Of a stretch of DNA of 64,000 nucleotides, positions 9,277 to 16,335 are shown piece after piece. Positions within the stretch are counted from its first letter, which is position 1. Every line of letters starts with the position of its first letter. The notes under the pieces are model-generated. The model had not been told where the DNA came from. It saw only the letters and a program-made list of their open reading frames with translations, and did not search any database. This DNA comes from Mariniphaga sp041686935. GTDB taxonomy: Bacteria > Bacteroidota > Bacteroidia > Bacteroidales > Prolixibacteraceae. A program made the translations under genes and the position numbers. The stretch is taken from the NCBI GenBank assembly GCA_041686935.1, contig JAWLCW010000004.1:267416-331415 (forward strand). The letters are read 5' to 3'.

Positions 9277-10191
9277 ATGAAAAAAATCAAACAAGTGCTT
9301 GCAGAAACTTTAACTAAATGGAAGCAGGAGGACAAAAAGTTATTGGGACAAATCCCGGAATTTTTATTGGCAGGTAAGCTTCTAATTTTTTTTCTGTTGT
9401 TTTCGGGCAACATCGCTTTTTGTCAAAACGGAAATGAAGATTGGGTTTTGGTCTGGGAAGATCAGTTTAATACAAATGAACTGGATACTACCAAATGGTC
9501 GCTGATTTCAACACATCCCAACCAGTACGAACGTTCGCCCGACTGGAAAAAACACATGATTTCTGACGAACGGGTTTATACAGTTAAGAATGGAAACCTC
9601 TATCTCGCCGGAATCAACAATCCTGGTATTGAGAATGACGACCGGCCATTTTTAACCGGCGGGGTGGAATCGAAGGGGAAGTTTTCCTTCACATACGGCA
9701 GAGTTGAAATCCGCGCCAAAAAGGAGTGTGCACAAGGCGCCTGGCCCGCACTCTGGATGATGCCCGAAGACGGGGTTTACGGAGGCTGGCCCCACAGCGG
9801 CGAAATCGACATTATGGAACACCTCAATTACGACAGTGTGATTCACCACACGGTACACACCCGCTACACCAACGTACTGAAAAATACTTCCAACCCGCCG
9901 CGGGGTATTGGCAACGTGCAGGCCGATGTAACCCAATGGAACATTTACGGGCTGGAATGGCACCCCGATGTATTAACCTGGACGGTGAACGGTGTGGAAA
10001 CTTTCAGCTATCCGCGGGTTGAAGGCCTGGACGATGAAATGAAACAGTGGCCGTTCGACCAGCCGTTCTATTTTATCCTGAGCCAGCAGCTCGGCGGTTC
10101 GTGGGTGGGAAAAGTTAATTCGGATGAACTCCCGGTTTCTATGATTGTTGATTATGTGAAGGTTTACCAAATGGTAAAAGACAGGCATTAA
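9277..10191 (+). CDS. Glycoside hydrolase family 16 (beta-glucanase/laminarinase-like)
   Basis: A 304-residue secreted enzyme. A long polar N-terminus precedes a hydrophobic segment at about 32-48, giving an unusually long signal region; no later ATG would restore a standard signal peptide. The GH16 catalytic motif GEIDIMEH places nucleophile Glu176, Asp178 and acid/base Glu181. Other family marks are VWEDQFN, GGVESKGKFSFTYGRVEIRAK (split, about 127-147) and the closing VDYVKVYQ. GH16 retaining enzymes cut beta-1,3 or beta-1,3/1,4 glucans, agars or similar; substrate is not settled by sequence. Confidence 0.92.
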   Translation: MKKIKQVLAETLTKWKQEDKKLLGQIPEFLLAGKLLIFFLLFSGNIAFCQNGNEDWVLVWEDQFNTNELDTTKWSLISTHPNQYERSPDWKKHMISDERVYTVKNGNLYLAGINNPGIENDDRPFLTGGVESKGKFSFTYGRVEIRAKKECAQGAWPALWMMPEDGVYGGWPHSGEIDIMEHLNYDSVIHHTVHTRYTNVLKNTSNPPRGIGNVQADVTQWNIYGLEWHPDVLTWTVNGVETFSYPRVEGLDDEMKQWPFDQPFYFILSQQLGGSWVGKVNSDELPVSMIVDYVKVYQMVKDRH

Positions 10192-10209
10192 TCATAGAGG
10201 TATTTCACC

Positions 10210-10803
10210 ATGGAAAAAGAAAGCAGCAAAACACCGATGCACAAAAATGAAAAATGGAGCAATGAGCTTTCGATACTCGCGTCAGTCATTCAACAGGCAC
10301 CATTGGAAAAAACCATAAAGTGGGGCGCCGAAGTGTTCACCTTCAACGGGAATAATGTGGTAAGTTACGGAGGTTTTAAAAATTTTTTCGCCCTTTGGTT
10401 TTACAACGGTGTGTTTCTTTCCGATAAATACAAAGTGCTTGTGAATGCTCAGGATGGAAAAACCAAATCGCTTCGGCAATGGCGGTTTTCGTCGGTTGAA
10501 GAAATTGATGAAAAGAAAATTCTGGAATACATTACCGAGGCCATTGAGATTGAAAAGAAAGGGTTGAAAATAGAGCCTGAAAAATTTAAACCGGTTGAAG
10601 CACCCAAACTTTTAACCGACGCATTTGCCAGTGATAAAAACCTGGATTTGGCATTCAAAAAACTTACCCCCGGAAAACAAAAGGAGTACATTTTATACAT
10701 AATTGAAGCTAAACAGGAAGCCACAAAATTCAAACGACTCGAAAAAATTAAACCGATGATTCTCAGTGGTGTGGGGTTAAATAGCAAGTACAAACGGACC
10801 TGA
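10210..10803 (+). CDS. YdeI/OmpD-associated-like protein (DUF1801 plus OmdA-like C-terminus)
   Basis: A 197-residue cytosolic protein without signal or membrane segment. The N-terminal part has the DUF1801-like pattern (ETIKWGAEVFTF-like segment, then NFFALWFYNGVFL). The C-terminal part, LDLAFKKLTPGKQKEYILYI followed by KQEATKFKRLEKI, is the YdeI/OmdA helical domain. These proteins are linked in the literature to peptide or bacteriocin tolerance, but their biochemistry is unclear. The gene follows the GH16 gene by 18 bases and precedes a DUF4256 gene. Confidence 0.83.
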   Translation: MEKESSKTPMHKNEKWSNELSILASVIQQAPLEKTIKWGAEVFTFNGNNVVSYGGFKNFFALWFYNGVFLSDKYKVLVNAQDGKTKSLRQWRFSSVEEIDEKKILEYITEAIEIEKKGLKIEPEKFKPVEAPKLLTDAFASDKNLDLAFKKLTPGKQKEYILYIIEAKQEATKFKRLEKIKPMILSGVGLNSKYKRT

Positions 10804-10852
10804 ATAAATGATTAAAAGGCGTAAAGGAAAAAGGAACAAAAGATAGAATGTC

Positions 10853-11428
10853 ATGAAATCGGCAAAGGACAACAAAAAGGAACTGAATCCCGAACAGCAG
10901 TCAACATTGCTTGGCTCTTTAAAATCCCGGTTTGAAAAGAACAAAAAACGCCATCAGGAAATTGATTGGGGCAGCGTGGAATCCAGGCTGGAATCAAATC
11001 CCGAAAAATTGTGGTCGCTTTATCAAATGGAAGAAACAGGCGGCGAACCCGATGTGATTTCTTATGATAAAAATACGGGTGAATTTATTTTTTACGATTG
11101 CTCGAAGGAAAGTCCTAAGGGCCGCCGGAGTGTTTGTTACGACAGGGAAGGGCAGGAGTCGAGGAAAGAGCACAAACCTGCCAATAACGCGATGGACATG
11201 GCCGTTGAAATGGGCATTGAACTTCTTTCGGAACAGGATTACCGGAAGCTGCAAAAATTCGGTCCTTTCGATACTAAAACTTCGAGCTGGCTGGTAACCC
11301 CCGCGGAAATCAGGAAACACGGCGGTGCTATTTTCGGCGATTTCCGTTACGGACAGGTGTTTGTGTACCACAACGGGGCACAATCGTATTATGCCGTTCG
11401 CGGATTCCGCGGAACGTTAAGGGTTTAA
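10853..11428 (+). CDS. DUF4256 protein
   Basis: A 191-residue cytosolic protein matching DUF4256 through its whole length: LWSLYQMEETGGEPDVISYD, FIFYDCSKESPKGRRSVCYD, then FGPFDTKTSSWL and a closing YYAVRGFRGTLRV. The function of the family is unknown. The gene lies 49 bases after the YdeI-like gene on the same strand and converges on the RraA-like gene, with only 39 bases between the two stops and no clear hairpin there. Confidence 0.88.
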   Translation: MKSAKDNKKELNPEQQSTLLGSLKSRFEKNKKRHQEIDWGSVESRLESNPEKLWSLYQMEETGGEPDVISYDKNTGEFIFYDCSKESPKGRRSVCYDREGQESRKEHKPANNAMDMAVEMGIELLSEQDYRKLQKFGPFDTKTSSWLVTPAEIRKHGGAIFGDFRYGQVFVYHNGAQSYYAVRGFRGTLRV

Positions 11429-11467
11429 ACCCGAAACCTGTTGGGATTAGCTGAAAGAACCTCAGAT

Positions 11468-12391
11468 TTACCAGGTTCGGTTTTTCATGTATTCATCCAA
11501 CTCTTCGCGCGACATCGGAATTTCGTCCGGATTATTGTCCAGCCATTTTAAAAAGGCATCTTTAATTTCGTCAGTCCAGCGGGTGTCGATCTGACCGGGC
11601 GTATAAACTCCTGTGCGCAACATTTCGTGTCCGAACTTATCGCGAAGGGCAATGAATTCTCCGGTAATCACCACTTTTTCAACCAGGTGGGCCGGGATAA
11701 AAATCACACCCCCACGTTTGGCCAGCACCACATCGCCGGGTGAAACCGTTGCCCGTCCAATACGCACAGGAACGTTGATTCCGGTGACCATCATTTCCAT
11801 AATAAACGAAGGATCGAACCCCCGGGTAAAGGCATTAAACCCTTCAATTTTCGAAAGCCCTTCCAAATCGCGTGCGCCGCCATCAAACACCACACCGGTT
11901 TTGGATTTGGAGTAGATGGAATTCCCGAGGTTATCGCCAATGAGTGTGCCGTCAATCACTTTTCCAAATCCGTCGGCCACATACACGTCGCCTTCTTTCA
12001 GCATATCGATTGGCCACGAATTAGACGGACCAATCCGGTTCTCCTTTTCGCCCACTTGTTTAATCTGATTGGTGATGTCGGGTCGGTTGGGCATGTATTG
12101 CACGGTCAGTGCCCGTCCCACAAAAGGCTTATCATGGTGAATCATTTCCCAGCCACCTTCAAACTGGTTGTGGTATCCTTCGCCCCTGAGCACTCCCCAG
12201 GCCTCTTCGATGGAAAGGGTTAGCAATCGTTCGAGTAATTCTGCCGGCACAATCGGACGACCACCTGCATCGCGTTCTCCCTGCCATTCGGGTGTGTAAA
12301 ACCTCATTTGTTCAATGGTGGGTTCAATTTGCGCCGATCCTAAACTGGTTATTCCAACCAGAACTGTAACTAAAAGAATAAATTTTTTCAT
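11468..12391 (-). CDS. RraA-like aldolase/decarboxylase with signal peptide
   Basis: A 307-residue protein of the RraA/HMG aldolase fold. A Sec signal peptide (MKKFILLVTVLVGITSLGSA) is plain, so the enzyme is predicted to be periplasmic, which is unusual for this fold. The core motif GDNLGNSI followed by GVVFDGGARD carries the metal- and substrate-binding Asp and Arg of 4-hydroxy-4-methyl-2-oxoglutarate aldolases. It is about 90 residues longer than stand-alone RraA, with extra N- and C-terminal arms. On the same strand upstream lie a BASS transporter and an exported dehydratase, suggesting a shared sugar-acid pathway (inference). Confidence 0.88.
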   Translation of the reverse strand: MKKFILLVTVLVGITSLGSAQIEPTIEQMRFYTPEWQGERDAGGRPIVPAELLERLLTLSIEEAWGVLRGEGYHNQFEGGWEMIHHDKPFVGRALTVQYMPNRPDITNQIKQVGEKENRIGPSNSWPIDMLKEGDVYVADGFGKVIDGTLIGDNLGNSIYSKSKTGVVFDGGARDLEGLSKIEGFNAFTRGFDPSFIMEMMVTGINVPVRIGRATVSPGDVVLAKRGGVIFIPAHLVEKVVITGEFIALRDKFGHEMLRTGVYTPGQIDTRWTDEIKDAFLKWLDNNPDEIPMSREELDEYMKNRTW

Positions 12392-12424
12392 GTTAATTTA
12401 ATTTAAAGATTTTATTTGTTTTTT

Positions 12425-12561
12425 TACCCCTCTGCCTGTCGGCATCTCCCCTCATGAGGGGAGAACGTTCTGTACAAATTATCTACTAAAGTTGTAGTTT
12501 TAGCAGAATATTTTTTAGACCGTTTTCCCTGTTCAGGGAAAATGGCGAAGCCAAAAGGGTA
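12425..12561 (+). repeat. Palindromic interspersed repeat, copy A
   Basis: Starts TACCCCTCTGCCTGTCGGCA and ends GCGAAGCCAAAAGGGTA. It contains two internal hairpins (TCTCCCCTCATGAGGGGAGA and TTTTCCCTGTTCAGGGAAAA). It lies 4 bases downstream of the stop of the broken DUF559 gene. The middle 40-50 bases differ from the other copies while both ends are conserved. Confidence 0.9.
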
Positions 12562-12565
12562 GATT

Positions 12566-12931
12566 TTACATCTTAAATTCATTTTTAATTTTTACGAGAA
12601 CTTTATTAATATCTGTTAGTTCGTCATTTTTAATTCTTAAAATATTTATTCCAAGATGATTTAAAATTTCATCTCTTCGATTATCTTCTTCTTTCCTGTA
12701 ATAATGAATTTTTCCATCCAGTTCTACCGCTAAATCTTCTTTGTATCAGTAAAAATCAGGTACATAAAAGAAATGTTCATTTCCCACCGACTCATAAATA
12801 ATGGCATGCTGCCTTAGAAATTTACGACCTTCCAACTGTCTTTTTCGCAGGAAACGCCAAAGCCTTTCTTCTTCCGGTGTCGGATTATTTCTGAGTTTAC
12901 GTGTGATTTCTTTTATTTGTTCATATTTCAT
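12566..12931 (-). pseudogene. DUF559 (Vsr-like) endonuclease gene with one in-frame TGA
   Basis: From the ATG at 12931 the reading frame gives 61 residues (EITRKLRNNPTPEEERLWRF, then RKFLRQHAIIYES and FYVPDFY), a DUF559 N-terminal half. A TGA at 12746-12748 follows. The same frame then continues without further stops through YKEDLAVELDGKIH, YRKEEDNRRDEIL and LGINILRIKNDEL to a TAA at 12566-12568, completing a normal 121-residue DUF559 protein. The stop falls where many family members have Cys, so one base change explains it. DUF559 proteins are related in fold to Vsr and restriction endonucleases. The gene is flanked on both sides by copies A and B of a palindromic repeat. Most likely a recent nonsense mutation; readthrough cannot be excluded. 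Confidence 0.88.
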
Positions 12932-12960
12932 TTATATGTTCGCATTTAATGTTTTTGATT

Positions 12961-13099
12961 TACCCCTCTGCCTGTCGGCATCTCCCCTCAAGCGGGGAGA
13001 ACGCGCTAATGAAAATTTCCTGCTTAATTTCAAATTTAGCACAATGTTTTTTAGAACGCTTTTCCCTGTTCAGGGAAAATAGCGAAGCCAAAAGGGTCA
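12961..13099 (+). repeat. Palindromic interspersed repeat, copy B
   Basis: Same ends as copy A (TACCCCTCTG... to ...AAAAGGGTCA) with hairpins TCTCCCCTCAAGCGGGGAGA and TTTTCCCTGTTCAGGGAAAA. It begins 29 bases upstream of the start of the DUF559 pseudogene, so copies A and B are direct repeats bracketing that gene. Confidence 0.9.
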
Positions 13100-13152
13100 A
13101 GTAATTTTAACTGATTTTTAATCATGTTAATTTTATGCTTTTATTTGTCTCT

Positions 13153-13290
13153 TACCCCTCTGTCTGTCGGCATCTCCCCTCAAGTGGGGAGATCGTTCTG
13201 ATGCGATTTTCTGCAAAATTAATTATTTAGCAAAATGATATTTAGAACGTTTTTCCCTGTTCAGGGAAAATAGCGAAGCCAAAAGGATCA
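13153..13290 (+). repeat. Palindromic interspersed repeat, copy C
   Basis: Third copy in the same orientation. With the 53 bases of leader in front of it, it forms one unit of a 191-bp tandem duplication shared with copy D: the sequence AAGTAATTTTAACTG appears after copy B and again after copy C at that spacing. Confidence 0.9.
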
Positions 13291-13343
13291 AGTAATTTTA
13301 ACTGATTTTTAATCATGTTAATTTTATGCTTTTATTTGTCTCT

Positions 13344-13481
13344 TACCCCTCTGCCTGTCTGCATCTCCCCTCAAGTGGGGAGATCGTTCTGATGCGATTT
13401 TCTGCAAAATTAATTATTTAGTACACTGTTTTTCAGAACGTTTTTCCCTGTTCCGGGAAAATGGCGAAGCCAAAAGGGTCA
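13344..13481 (+). repeat. Palindromic interspersed repeat, copy D
   Basis: Fourth copy, nearly identical to copy C in its first 95 bases and diverging in the centre-right part. The right hairpin has one changed base (TTCCGGGAAAA in place of TTCAGGGAAAA). It ends 16 bases before the stop end of the BASS transporter gene. Confidence 0.9.
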
Positions 13482-13496
13482 ATTTAAATTATTCCA

Positions 13497-14792
13497 TTAT
13501 TCTTTTTCATCAGCTTCCTCGCCAGTTGGTTTATTTCTCCACCACGTTGCCAGTGATGATCCCGTAATATTCATCATGGGCCCGAAAATGGCCGGAGCCA
13601 GACCTACTGTAGCCACTTTCCCCATTTGAAGTGCCAACCCTGAAGCCAGTCCGCCATTTTGCATTCCCACCTCCAGTGCAATGGTGCGGCAGTCCTGTTC
13701 ATTCATTCGTAAAACAAACCGCGCAACCGAATAGCCCAGTCCATATCCAAACATATTATGCATAAAACAGGCGAGAATTAATAACAGTCCTACTTCGAGC
13801 AGACTGTCGCGGCCGGTAGCAGTAATAATTGTGATGATAATTCCGATTCCAAGCATTGAAATAAATGCCAGTGCTTTGTTCAGCCATTCATCATCTCCGC
13901 GGGCAAAGTATTTAAAAATATAAGCGCCTGCAATTGGTAGCAGCATAAACCAGAAAATGTTTGCACCAATTTGCAGTGCGAGTGCAGCTCCTGTCAGGTC
14001 TGTTGTTTGCCACGATATGTAATTTTTTAAAACTATTATCAGTAAATAGCTTGCCAACTGAAAGATGATTCCCCTGACCGAAACTTTGGAGTGTGAAAAA
14101 ATATTGAAGATAAGTCCTGCAATAATTGGAAGAATGACAATGTTAAAAATATCCAGCATCATTTTCCAGAAATCCACTTCAACCATTTGTCCGGCCAGTG
14201 TTTTCATCAGGAATGGCGTGAGAAGCGGCGAAAGTATTGTGGCAAAAGCAGTCAGGGTTACCGAAAGCGCCAGGTTTGCCCGTGCCAGAAACGACATGAC
14301 GTTTGACGCCAGTCCGCTGGGCGAGGAACCAACCAGAATAATTCCGGCTGCAATTTCGGGTGGAAAATTAAACATTGTTGCAATGGAAATCCCCACAACG
14401 GGCATAATTGTAAACTGACACACAACTCCGGCGATTACCCCTTTGGGCATTTTTACCACCCCGGCAAAATCTTTCAGGCTCATTTGCGACCCCATGCCAA
14501 ACATGATAATTTGCAACAGCGGTAAAATCAGCAGTTTCAGTTCGAAATTGCCTACGGCCAGAAAATACCGGGGATAATACATGGAAACAGTAACCGCTGT
14601 AAAAATCCAGAGAGAATAGGAAAACCCTTTAAAGGTTTCAAAACCGCGCACCGCAATGGCAAGGCTTACAAATCCCAAAGTCAGAAACGGGCCGGTCCAG
14701 TCAGATTTCCCCGAAAAATAGAATGCTGCAACCAACAGGAAAAAAAGGGCTGAGGCGGCAAGAAACAGGTTGTAGAGTTTTTTATTTTTCAT
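13497..14792 (-). CDS. Bile acid:sodium symporter (BASS) family transporter
   Basis: A 431-residue inner-membrane protein with about ten hydrophobic segments. BASS marks are FGMGSQMSLKDF, the sodium-site region VGSSPSGLASNVMSFLARAN and the crossover motif ALEVGMQNGGLAS. Family members carry bile acids, pantoate, 2-keto acids or other organic anions with sodium. It is longer than the usual 300-330 residues owing to about 80 extra N-terminal residues with two or three more hydrophobic segments. It starts 12 bases after the stop of an exported enolase-superfamily enzyme, so an organic or sugar acid substrate is a fair inference. Confidence 0.88.
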   Translation of the reverse strand: MKNKKLYNLFLAASALFFLLVAAFYFSGKSDWTGPFLTLGFVSLAIAVRGFETFKGFSYSLWIFTAVTVSMYYPRYFLAVGNFELKLLILPLLQIIMFGMGSQMSLKDFAGVVKMPKGVIAGVVCQFTIMPVVGISIATMFNFPPEIAAGIILVGSSPSGLASNVMSFLARANLALSVTLTAFATILSPLLTPFLMKTLAGQMVEVDFWKMMLDIFNIVILPIIAGLIFNIFSHSKVSVRGIIFQLASYLLIIVLKNYISWQTTDLTGAALALQIGANIFWFMLLPIAGAYIFKYFARGDDEWLNKALAFISMLGIGIIITIITATGRDSLLEVGLLLILACFMHNMFGYGLGYSVARFVLRMNEQDCRTIALEVGMQNGGLASGLALQMGKVATVGLAPAIFGPMMNITGSSLATWWRNKPTGEEADEKE

Positions 14793-14804
14793 ATTTATTT
14801 AAGT

Positions 14805-16220
14805 TCAGCTCCAGGTGCGGTCCCACGATTTCCGTTCGTTCCACTCCTCGGTTGGTGCAAAAAAATCTTCTCCTTTTCTCAGGTGTTCTTTCACCACATC
14901 TTCGTTTAAATCGATGCCCAGACCTGGCGCTTCGGGAACTGCTGCAAAACCTTTTTCAACCAGCGGCTTGTGGCCGGTAACGTAATCTTCCCAGTAAGGT
15001 GTGTCCACATCGTGGTGTTCCAGCGCCACAAAATTTTGGGTTGCTGCAGCACAATGCACATTGGCCATAAACGAAACCGGTGTACCTGCAAAGTGCAGGG
15101 CCATTGCAATTCCTGCTTCCTCGGCATAATCGCCAATTTTTTTGGTTTCCAGAATTCCTCCGGCAGAAGCTAAATCCGGATGAACCATATCCACAGCCCG
15201 TTCGTCGCACAAGGTGATAAATGCTTCTTTGCCAAAAATATCTTCGCCTGTTAAAGTTGGTGTGTTAATGGCGCGCGTTATTTCCTTCCACTTTTCGGTG
15301 TAGAACCACGGTACCATGTCTTCGAGCCAGGCAAGCTGATATTTCTCCAGTGCATTACCGAGCCGGATGGCCGTGTTGGTGTCGAAATGACCGAAGTGGT
15401 CGGCGCAAAGCGGGATTTCATAACCAACAATATCTCTTACTTTATGAACATATTCCACCATTTTTTCAAGGCCGAGATCGGTAATTTGAATGCGGGTAAA
15501 CGGATGTTTGGTGTTGCTCAGGTTGCCCGGCCTACTCTGGTCCCATTCGCTTTGTCCGGCCCAGAATTTTTCACCAACCAGGGTATTGGGAATATCTTTT
15601 ATCAACCCAATGCCAAAGTCCATTTTCAGGAATGTGTATCCCTGTTCCATCCGGTAACGCATCCGTTTGGCGTAAACTTCCGGATCTTTGGAAGAAGGGG
15701 TATCGGCATAAATCCGGATTTTGTCGCGGTATTTTCCGCCCAGCAACTGGTAAACCGGAACACCGTAAGCCTTTCCGGCCAAATCCCACAAGGCCATTTC
15801 CACACCCGAAACGCCTCCGCCCTGGCGACCATGTCCTCCAAATTGTTTGATAATTTTAAAAATCTGCTCCACGTTGCAGGGGTTAAGGCCCAGTATGCGG
15901 CTTTTCAGGAACAGCGCATAACGCGGATCTGCAATGTCGCGCACTTCGCCAAGGCCATATATGTCCTGGTTGGTGTACATCTTTAAAATAGGGCCATCGG
16001 TTGTATTTGCCACACGCAGGTCGGTTATTTTCAAATCTGTCGGGCTGGAACTTCGCCTTACATTTTGAGTTACGTAGTCCACACTGGCAGCCACATCATT
16101 CGATTTGGCCAGAAAAGCAATCCCCAAACCGCCCGCGGCTGCTTTAACCAAAAAATTTCTTCTGCTGAAATGTGAACCTGGTAAAAGGTCCTGAGTTTTC
16201 TCTTTTTTTGTTGAAGTCAT
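14805..16220 (-). CDS. Tat-exported enolase-superfamily dehydratase (mandelate racemase/muconate lactonizing group)
   Basis: A 471-residue enzyme with a Tat leader (FSRRNFLVKAAAGGLG), so it is predicted to fold in the cytosol and act in the periplasm. The enolase-superfamily capping domain is followed by the barrel: the KMDFG strand, then three metal ligands in CADHFG, LEDMVPW and TGEDIF, and a late His in ALHFAGTPV. The LEDMVPW and HPDLA patterns are closest to sugar-acid dehydratases of the mannonate/galactonate type, but substrate is not settled. The BASS transporter follows after 12 bases and the RraA-like gene lies further downstream beyond the repeat block. Export of this enzyme is the odd feature. 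Confidence 0.88.
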   Translation of the reverse strand: MTSTKKEKTQDLLPGSHFSRRNFLVKAAAGGLGIAFLAKSNDVAASVDYVTQNVRRSSSPTDLKITDLRVANTTDGPILKMYTNQDIYGLGEVRDIADPRYALFLKSRILGLNPCNVEQIFKIIKQFGGHGRQGGGVSGVEMALWDLAGKAYGVPVYQLLGGKYRDKIRIYADTPSSKDPEVYAKRMRYRMEQGYTFLKMDFGIGLIKDIPNTLVGEKFWAGQSEWDQSRPGNLSNTKHPFTRIQITDLGLEKMVEYVHKVRDIVGYEIPLCADHFGHFDTNTAIRLGNALEKYQLAWLEDMVPWFYTEKWKEITRAINTPTLTGEDIFGKEAFITLCDERAVDMVHPDLASAGGILETKKIGDYAEEAGIAMALHFAGTPVSFMANVHCAAATQNFVALEHHDVDTPYWEDYVTGHKPLVEKGFAAVPEAPGLGIDLNEDVVKEHLRKGEDFFAPTEEWNERKSWDRTWS

Positions 16221-16305
16221 ATTCTACCGGTTTTAGTGATGAATCTCAAAAATAAAAAAATATCCAAGACCTAATAAGAATCATTAAATTAGAATTGAAA
16301 AATAA

Positions 16306-16313
16306 TACTTTTG
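16306..16313 (+). promoter_or_regulatory. -7 element (TAnnTTTG) before M3 peptidase gene
   Basis: TACTTTTG lies 22 bases before the ATG at 16336 in the divergent intergenic region. No clear TTTG is seen 19-23 bases upstream, so only the -7 half is called. Confidence 0.45.
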
Positions 16314-16335
16314 TGCCCTTAAAATCTTAAAAAAA

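Noticed and set aside
12746..12748. Selenocysteine at the TGA of the DUF559 gene
   Set aside because: The position fits Cys, but I see no clear hairpin directly downstream and DUF559 proteins are not known as selenoproteins; a nonsense mutation is simpler.
12425..13481. CRISPR array
   Set aside because: Repeats are 137-139 bp with variable centres and irregular spacing, with no 25-40 bp repeat/spacer pattern and no cas genes.
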